From positions 1 to 30,383 of the forward strand of contig NZ_JAURVN010000003.1 in NCBI RefSeq assembly GCF_030655415.1: 30,383 bases of DNA, given 5' to 3'. Position numbers and translations under genes: made by a program. The notes below the pieces were generated by a model, which was given only the letters and a program-made list of their open reading frames with translations, ran no database searches and was not told the origin of the DNA. How positions within the stretch are numbered: the stretch's first letter is position 1; each line of letters starts with the position of its first letter. Origin of the DNA: Herminiimonas sp. Lineage in GTDB: Bacteria > Pseudomonadota > Gammaproteobacteria > Burkholderiales > Burkholderiaceae. Positions 26,363 through 30,383 of the stretch are shown piece by piece.

Positions 26363-29011
26363 ATGCGTACCGACACTTCCCCTGCGATTTATCGCAAAGA
26401 TTACACACCGCCAAGCTATTGGGTTCACACTGTTCAGATGGGTTTCGATCTGGATCCGTCGGCGACCCGCGTTGCGACGCGCATTACGCTTGAGCGCAAC
26501 GCAGGCAGCGCTGAAAAAGCCATCGTTTTATACGGCGAAGAAGTGGAATTGGTGCAAATCCGGTTGAATGGCAAAGTTTTGGCCAAGCGCGATTACGCGC
26601 TGAAAGATGGCGTCTTGCGCATCCCGACGACCGTGAGCGAGATCAAGCTGGACGTTGAAACGCTGGTTCGCCCGGATAAAAATACCTCGTTGATGGGTTT
26701 GTACGTCTCGAACGGCAATTTCTTTACCCAATGCGAAGCCGAAGGTTTCCGCAAAATCACTTATTTCCCGGATCGTCCGGATGTGATGGCGAAGTACACC
26801 GTCATGCTGCGCGCCGACAAGAAAAAATATCCGGTGTTGCTGTCGAATGGCAATTTGATCGAAGAAGGCGATCTCGGCGATGGCCGTCATTACGCCTTGT
26901 GGGAAGACCCATTCAAGAAACCGTCTTATTTGTTTGCGCTAGTCGCCGGGCAGTTGGTTTGCCAGGAAGAAACCATCAAACTGAAATCCGGCCGCGATGC
27001 CTTGCTGCAGGTTTGGGTGGAAGACGGCAATCTGGACAAAACACAGCACGCGATGGATTCGCTGATTAATAGCATCCGCTGGGATGAAGAGCGCTTTGGC
27101 TTGGAACTGGATCTGGATCGCTTCATGATCGTCGCGGTTGGCGACTTCAATATGGGCGCGATGGAAAACAAGGGTTTGAATATTTTCAACACCAAGTATG
27201 TGTTGGCCAATCCGCGCATCGCGACCGACGTCGATTATGCAAATATCGAAGCAGTGGTCGGCCATGAATATTTCCATAACTGGACCGGTAACCGCGTGAC
27301 ATGCCGCGACTGGTTTCAATTGTCATTGAAAGAAGGCCTGACGGTTTTCCGTGATCAGGAATTTTCTGCGGATATGGTCGGCACCGATAGCGGCCGCGCG
27401 GTGAAGCGTATTGATGATGTGCGCGTGCTGCGTCAGGCGCAGTTCCCGGAAGATGCCGGTCCGATGGCGCATCCAGTGCGGCCAGACTCGTTTGTCGAGA
27501 TCAGTAACTTCTATACCGTCACGATTTACGAAAAAGGTTCAGAAGTCGTGCGCATGTATCAAACCTTGTTGGGCCGCGACGGCTTCCGCAAGGGTATGGA
27601 TCTGTATTTCAAGCGACATGATGGGCAAGCGGTTGAATGCGATGATTTCCGTGCGGCGATGTCGGCAGCGAATGGTCGCGATTTGACGCAGTTCGAGCGC
27701 TGGTACAGCCAGGCTGGGACGCCGCGCGTAACGGCGAAGACCTCTTACGATGCTGCCAGCAAAACCTATGACATTACGCTTTCGCAATCTTGCCCGGCAA
27801 CGCCGGGACAGGCGAAGAAATTGTCTTTCCATATCCCGGTCGCGGTGGGTTTGCTCGATAGCAGCGGCAAAGATATGACATTGAAGCTGGATGGCGAAGT
27901 TGCGGCGATTGGAACAGTCGTGCTGGAATTGACTTCGGCGCAGCAAACTTTCCGCTTTACTGAAGTCAATGAAAAGCCGGTGCCGTCGATGTTGCGTAAC
28001 TTCTCAGCGCCTGTGGTGCTGGAGTACGATTACAGCGAAGATGAATTGGCATTCTTGATGGCGCACGATAGCGATCCATTTAATCGATGGGAAGCTGGCC
28101 AGCGTCTTGCGACGCGTCGTTTGCTTGCTTTGACGTCTGCAGCACAAAAATCCGAGGCATTGAGCGTGGACCCAGCATTGAGCGACAGCCTGCGCGCAAC
28201 CTTGAACGACACCCAGCTCGATCCGGCTTTCCGCGAAACCGTGTTGACCTTGCCAGCGGAAACGGTAATCGCCGAGCAGATGAACGTGATTGATCCGCAA
28301 GCAATTCATACTGCGCGCCGCTTTTTGCGTCATTCATTGGCGCAGGCTTTGCGTAAGGATTTTCTTGCTACATATAAAACGAATCAAACCAAAGGTGCGT
28401 ACAGTCCGGACGCAACATCGTCCGGCAAGCGCGCATTGAAGAATCTTGCGCTCTCTTATATAGCGGAGCTGGATGACGCCGATGCGCACGTTTTGGCGCA
28501 GGCTCAATACGACACAGCTAACAATATGACTGATCGTATGGCATCTTTGTCCGCTTTGGCAAATAGTCAGGCGCCGGGCAAGGCTGCTGCACTGGCCCAG
28601 TTTTATAGCGATTTCGAGCAAGAGCCATTAGTGATAGATAAGTGGTTCAGCTTGCAGGCGATGGCGCGCACTACCGATGTGGCTGCGGTGCGCAAACTAA
28701 TGCAGCATCCGGCTTTCTCTATAAAGAATCCGAATCGTGCGCGCAGCTTGATATTCAGTTTCTGTAATGGCAATCCATCGCAGTTCCACGCGACTGACGG
28801 TAGCGGCTATGTATTCTGGGCTGAGCAGGTGATTGCGTTGGATGCAATTAATCCGCAAGTTGGAGCACGTTTGGCGCGTAGTCTGGATCGCTGGCGCAAA
28901 TACGCGCCGGAATTGCAGGACAAAATGCACGCAGCCTTGAAGCGAGTAGCGGCGGCCAAGCTTTCGAAAGATACAAAAGAAGTTGTAACGAAATCGCTAG
29001 CGGCTACTTGA
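26363..29011 (+). CDS. pepN: Aminopeptidase N (M1 family zinc metallopeptidase)
   Basis: Broad-specificity cytoplasmic aminopeptidase that finishes protein turnover. The 882 residues from ATG 26363 match E. coli PepN (870). The layout: N-terminal beta domain (SPAIYRKDYTPPSYWV onward), the exopeptidase motif GAMEN (265-269), the zinc site HEYFH (301-305) with Glu302 as catalyst and the third ligand Glu324 in LKEGLTVF, then the beta-sandwich and a long alpha-helical C-domain. The frame extends upstream to a TTG at 26318, but that lies within the promoter -10 region, so ATG 26363 is chosen although it lacks a good ribosome binding site. Followed by fbp on the same strand 137 bases downstream. 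Confidence 0.96.
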   Translation: MRTDTSPAIYRKDYTPPSYWVHTVQMGFDLDPSATRVATRITLERNAGSAEKAIVLYGEEVELVQIRLNGKVLAKRDYALKDGVLRIPTTVSEIKLDVETLVRPDKNTSLMGLYVSNGNFFTQCEAEGFRKITYFPDRPDVMAKYTVMLRADKKKYPVLLSNGNLIEEGDLGDGRHYALWEDPFKKPSYLFALVAGQLVCQEETIKLKSGRDALLQVWVEDGNLDKTQHAMDSLINSIRWDEERFGLELDLDRFMIVAVGDFNMGAMENKGLNIFNTKYVLANPRIATDVDYANIEAVVGHEYFHNWTGNRVTCRDWFQLSLKEGLTVFRDQEFSADMVGTDSGRAVKRIDDVRVLRQAQFPEDAGPMAHPVRPDSFVEISNFYTVTIYEKGSEVVRMYQTLLGRDGFRKGMDLYFKRHDGQAVECDDFRAAMSAANGRDLTQFERWYSQAGTPRVTAKTSYDAASKTYDITLSQSCPATPGQAKKLSFHIPVAVGLLDSSGKDMTLKLDGEVAAIGTVVLELTSAQQTFRFTEVNEKPVPSMLRNFSAPVVLEYDYSEDELAFLMAHDSDPFNRWEAGQRLATRRLLALTSAAQKSEALSVDPALSDSLRATLNDTQLDPAFRETVLTLPAETVIAEQMNVIDPQAIHTARRFLRHSLAQALRKDFLATYKTNQTKGAYSPDATSSGKRALKNLALSYIAELDDADAHVLAQAQYDTANNMTDRMASLSALANSQAPGKAAALAQFYSDFEQEPLVIDKWFSLQAMARTTDVAAVRKLMQHPAFSIKNPNRARSLIFSFCNGNPSQFHATDGSGYVFWAEQVIALDAINPQVGARLARSLDRWRKYAPELQDKMHAALKRVAAAKLSKDTKEVVTKSLAAT

Positions 29012-29148
29012 ACAGTCAGCCAATTAATAGACAAGTAATAGAGCAGCATACAATTGCCGGTCAAAACGGCCGGGTTTTAGCTAGTAGTTTGAGTAGTTTG
29101 TGATTAAGCGCATTGATTACAGCGCATTCGATAAAGATTAAGGACCAC

Positions 29149-30153
29149 ATGAAACGCATCAGCCTCACGCAATACCTGATTGAAGAGCAACGACTGCACA
29201 ACACCATCCCTGCAGAGTTGCGCTTGTTGATCGAAGTCGTCGCTCGCGCCTGTAAAACCATTAGCCACGCGGTTGGCAAAGGTGAGCTCGGTGAAGTAAT
29301 GGGGTCGGCAGAAAGCGAAAACGTCCAGGGCGAAGTGCAAAAGAAGCTGGATATTATTTCCAACGATATTTTGCTGGAAGCTAATGAGTGGGGCGGTCAC
29401 CTGGCGGCGATGGCTTCGGAAGAAATGGAAACCATCCATCCGATTCCAAATCGCTACCCTATGGGCGAATACCTTTTGTTGTTCGATCCACTTGATGGCT
29501 CGAGCAATATCGACGTGAACGTGTCTATCGGAACGATTTTCTCGGTATTGAAAGCGGCAGATGGCATGCAAGCGCCGACCGAAGCTGATTTCCTGCAAGC
29601 CGGCAGCAAGCAGGTAGTTGCTGGTTATGCCGTCTATGGCCCACAAACTGTGCTGGTACTGACAACTGGCAATGGCGTGCAGTGCTTTACGCTGGATCGT
29701 GAAATGGGTTCGTGGGTAATGACGCAACAGAATATGCAGATTCCAGCGGACACCAAAGAATTCGCCATCAATGCATCGAACGCGCGCCACTGGCATGCGC
29801 CGGTCAAGCGCTATGTAGATGAAATGCTGGCTGGCACAACGGGTCCGCGCGGCAAGGATTTCAATATGCGCTGGATTGCATCCATGGTGGCAGATGTACA
29901 TCGCATCCTTAATCGTGGTGGCGTCTTCATGTATCCAGCTGATGCACGGGAGCCGGACAAGCCAGGCAAGCTGCGCCTTATGTACGAGGCAAATCCAATG
30001 GCTTTCCTTGTAGAGCAAGCGGGTGGTGCAGCAACAGACGGTCAGCAACGTATATTAGATATCCAGCCAGAAAAGCTGCATCAACGTGTGCCGGTATTCC
30101 TGGGCTCGAAGAATGAAGTTGAGTTGGTAACGAGTTATCACAAGGAAAAGTAA
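29149..30153 (+). CDS. fbp: Fructose-1,6-bisphosphatase class 1
   Basis: Hydrolyses fructose 1,6-bisphosphate to fructose 6-phosphate, the gluconeogenic step, with Mg2+. The protein has 334 residues from ATG 29149, which has TAAGGA at ideal distance; the frame runs on to a TTG at 29113, which lacks such a site. Recognisable blocks are [11 protein letters not shown] at the N-terminus, the metal/substrate loop DPLDGSSN (113-120) with INxSIGT-like [10 protein letters not shown] after it, [22 protein letters not shown] and the final LVEQAGGAA, all typical of the class 1 enzyme. Upstream is pepN; no terminator of good quality separates them, so partial read-through is possible. Downstream there is no clear terminator before 30227. 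Confidence 0.96.
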   Translation: MKRISLTQYLIEEQRLHNTIPAELRLLIEVVARACKTISHAVGKGELGEVMGSAESENVQGEVQKKLDIISNDILLEANEWGGHLAAMASEEMETIHPIPNRYPMGEYLLLFDPLDGSSNIDVNVSIGTIFSVLKAADGMQAPTEADFLQAGSKQVVAGYAVYGPQTVLVLTTGNGVQCFTLDREMGSWVMTQQNMQIPADTKEFAINASNARHWHAPVKRYVDEMLAGTTGPRGKDFNMRWIASMVADVHRILNRGGVFMYPADAREPDKPGKLRLMYEANPMAFLVEQAGGAATDGQQRILDIQPEKLHQRVPVFLGSKNEVELVTSYHKEK

Positions 30154-30383
30154 GGCGTCTCATAGAGGGAAATTCTTTTAATCAAAGGGCTTAATAAAAA
30201 GATTTAAAGTATTTTCTCAAAAAGGGTTGCCAAGCTTCAAGAAGCTTTGCTATAGTTCGGCTCCCGTCGCAGAACAAGCAGCGAAACGCAGAGTGTAGCG
30301 AGCTGAATTGGGTGTGGCGGGGGTGTAGAAGTGGTGGTTGAAGTTGGCGTTTTTGTTAGTCGTTTTGAAGAAATTTGAAACGA
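30154..30383. other. Right-edge intergenic region, no gene seen
   Basis: No coding frame or RNA gene is recognised. The first 70 bases are AT-rich without a strong terminator hairpin. The promoter-like element at 30227-30256 follows. The final 22 bases contain CGTTT (30361-30365) facing AAACG (30378-30382), a weak inverted repeat cut by the window end. The transcript that begins here is outside the window. Confidence 0.5.
30227..30256 (+). promoter_or_regulatory. Strong-looking promoter with a perfect dyad in the spacer
   Basis: TTGCCA (30227-30232) and TATAGT (30251-30256) are 18 bases apart. The spacer holds AAGCTTC-AA-GAAGCTT (30232-30247), a perfect 7-bp inverted repeat. A GC-rich discriminator, TCGGCTCCC, follows the -10, the kind seen at growth-rate-controlled stable-RNA promoters. 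It drives an unseen gene to the right. Confidence 0.5.

Noticed and set aside
29055..29080. GCCG...CGGC hairpin followed by GGGTTTT between pepN and fbp as a terminator
   Set aside because: The stem is only 4-5 bp with a 7-base loop; too weak to support.
29104..30048. Long open frame (314 codons) on the minus strand opposite fbp
   Set aside because: Antisense to a clear fbp, with no recognisable motif and a His/Arg/Cys-rich shadow composition.
30257..30383. rRNA operon leader at the right edge
   Set aside because: The promoter and discriminator are suggestive, but no boxA-like sequence or rRNA sequence is present before the window ends, so an rRNA feature cannot be claimed.

Overview
The window looks like a stretch of ordinary chromosome from a betaproteobacterium, most likely of the family Oxalobacteraceae (Herminiimonas/Janthinobacterium-like). 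The reasons are the moderate GC content, the gene order yebC-purD-hemF-nadD-rsfS-rlmH-maf-rng that I associate with Burkholderiales, an RsfS with a long Lys/Ala-rich tail, and an E. coli-type KdsA. The taxon is inferred from gene content and was not confirmed by any search. No tRNA, rRNA gene, CRISPR array, insertion sequence or prophage is visible.

Layout. (1) 1-80 is an AT/GC-patchy hairpin repeat at the left edge. (2) 186-1994, minus strand: trhO-kdsA, a tRNA-hydroxylation rhodanese and Kdo-8-phosphate synthase. (3) 2136-10237, plus strand: dnaE, then an envelope block made of an O-antigen ligase-like protein (WaaL/Wzy type), the lipid A flippase MsbA and two glycosyltransferases. dnaE overlaps or abuts the ligase gene, and the ligase overlaps msbA by 4 bases. 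A strong bidirectional terminator closes the block. (4) 10329-17503, minus strand: a housekeeping run yebC, purD, hemF, nadD, rsfS, rlmH, maf, rng, with many ATGA/TAATG-type overlaps. It covers purine, heme and NAD synthesis, ribosome maturation and silencing, nucleotide house-cleaning and RNase G. (5) 17594-19099, plus strand: a HerA-like ATPase (YjgR/DUF853 type). (6) 19244-21480, minus strand: an orphan GAF-histidine kinase and a LysR regulator. The LysR gene is divergent from azoR (FMN azoreductase). (7) 21661-25338, plus strand: azoR, ribA (GTP cyclohydrolase II), an EamA-type transporter, a quinone oxidoreductase and a previously easy-to-miss 56-residue single-span membrane protein. (8) 25446-26072, minus strand: a DUF4136 lipoprotein with a TTG start. 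(9) 26363-30153, plus strand: pepN and fbp. (10) The right edge holds a promoter-like sequence, with a perfect dyad in its spacer, for a gene outside the window.

How the genes work together. KdsA, the ligase, MsbA and the two glycosyltransferases all serve lipopolysaccharide construction. The yebC-rng block groups translation-linked and cofactor genes. LysR/azoR, the quinone oxidoreductase and the GAF kinase suggest redox or electrophile sensing, but no direct link between them can be shown from sequence alone.

I found no convincing new multi-gene system such as a defence island, biosynthetic cluster or mobile island. The items most worth a second look are small: the histone-like RsfS tail, the 56-residue membrane protein, two matched apparently leaderless promoters (dnaE and the EamA transporter), the dRS3-like inverted repeat before hemF, paired GATGCTAAT repeats between lysR and azoR, and the dyad-in-spacer promoter at the right edge. 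GC and codon remarks are by eye; no computation was run.
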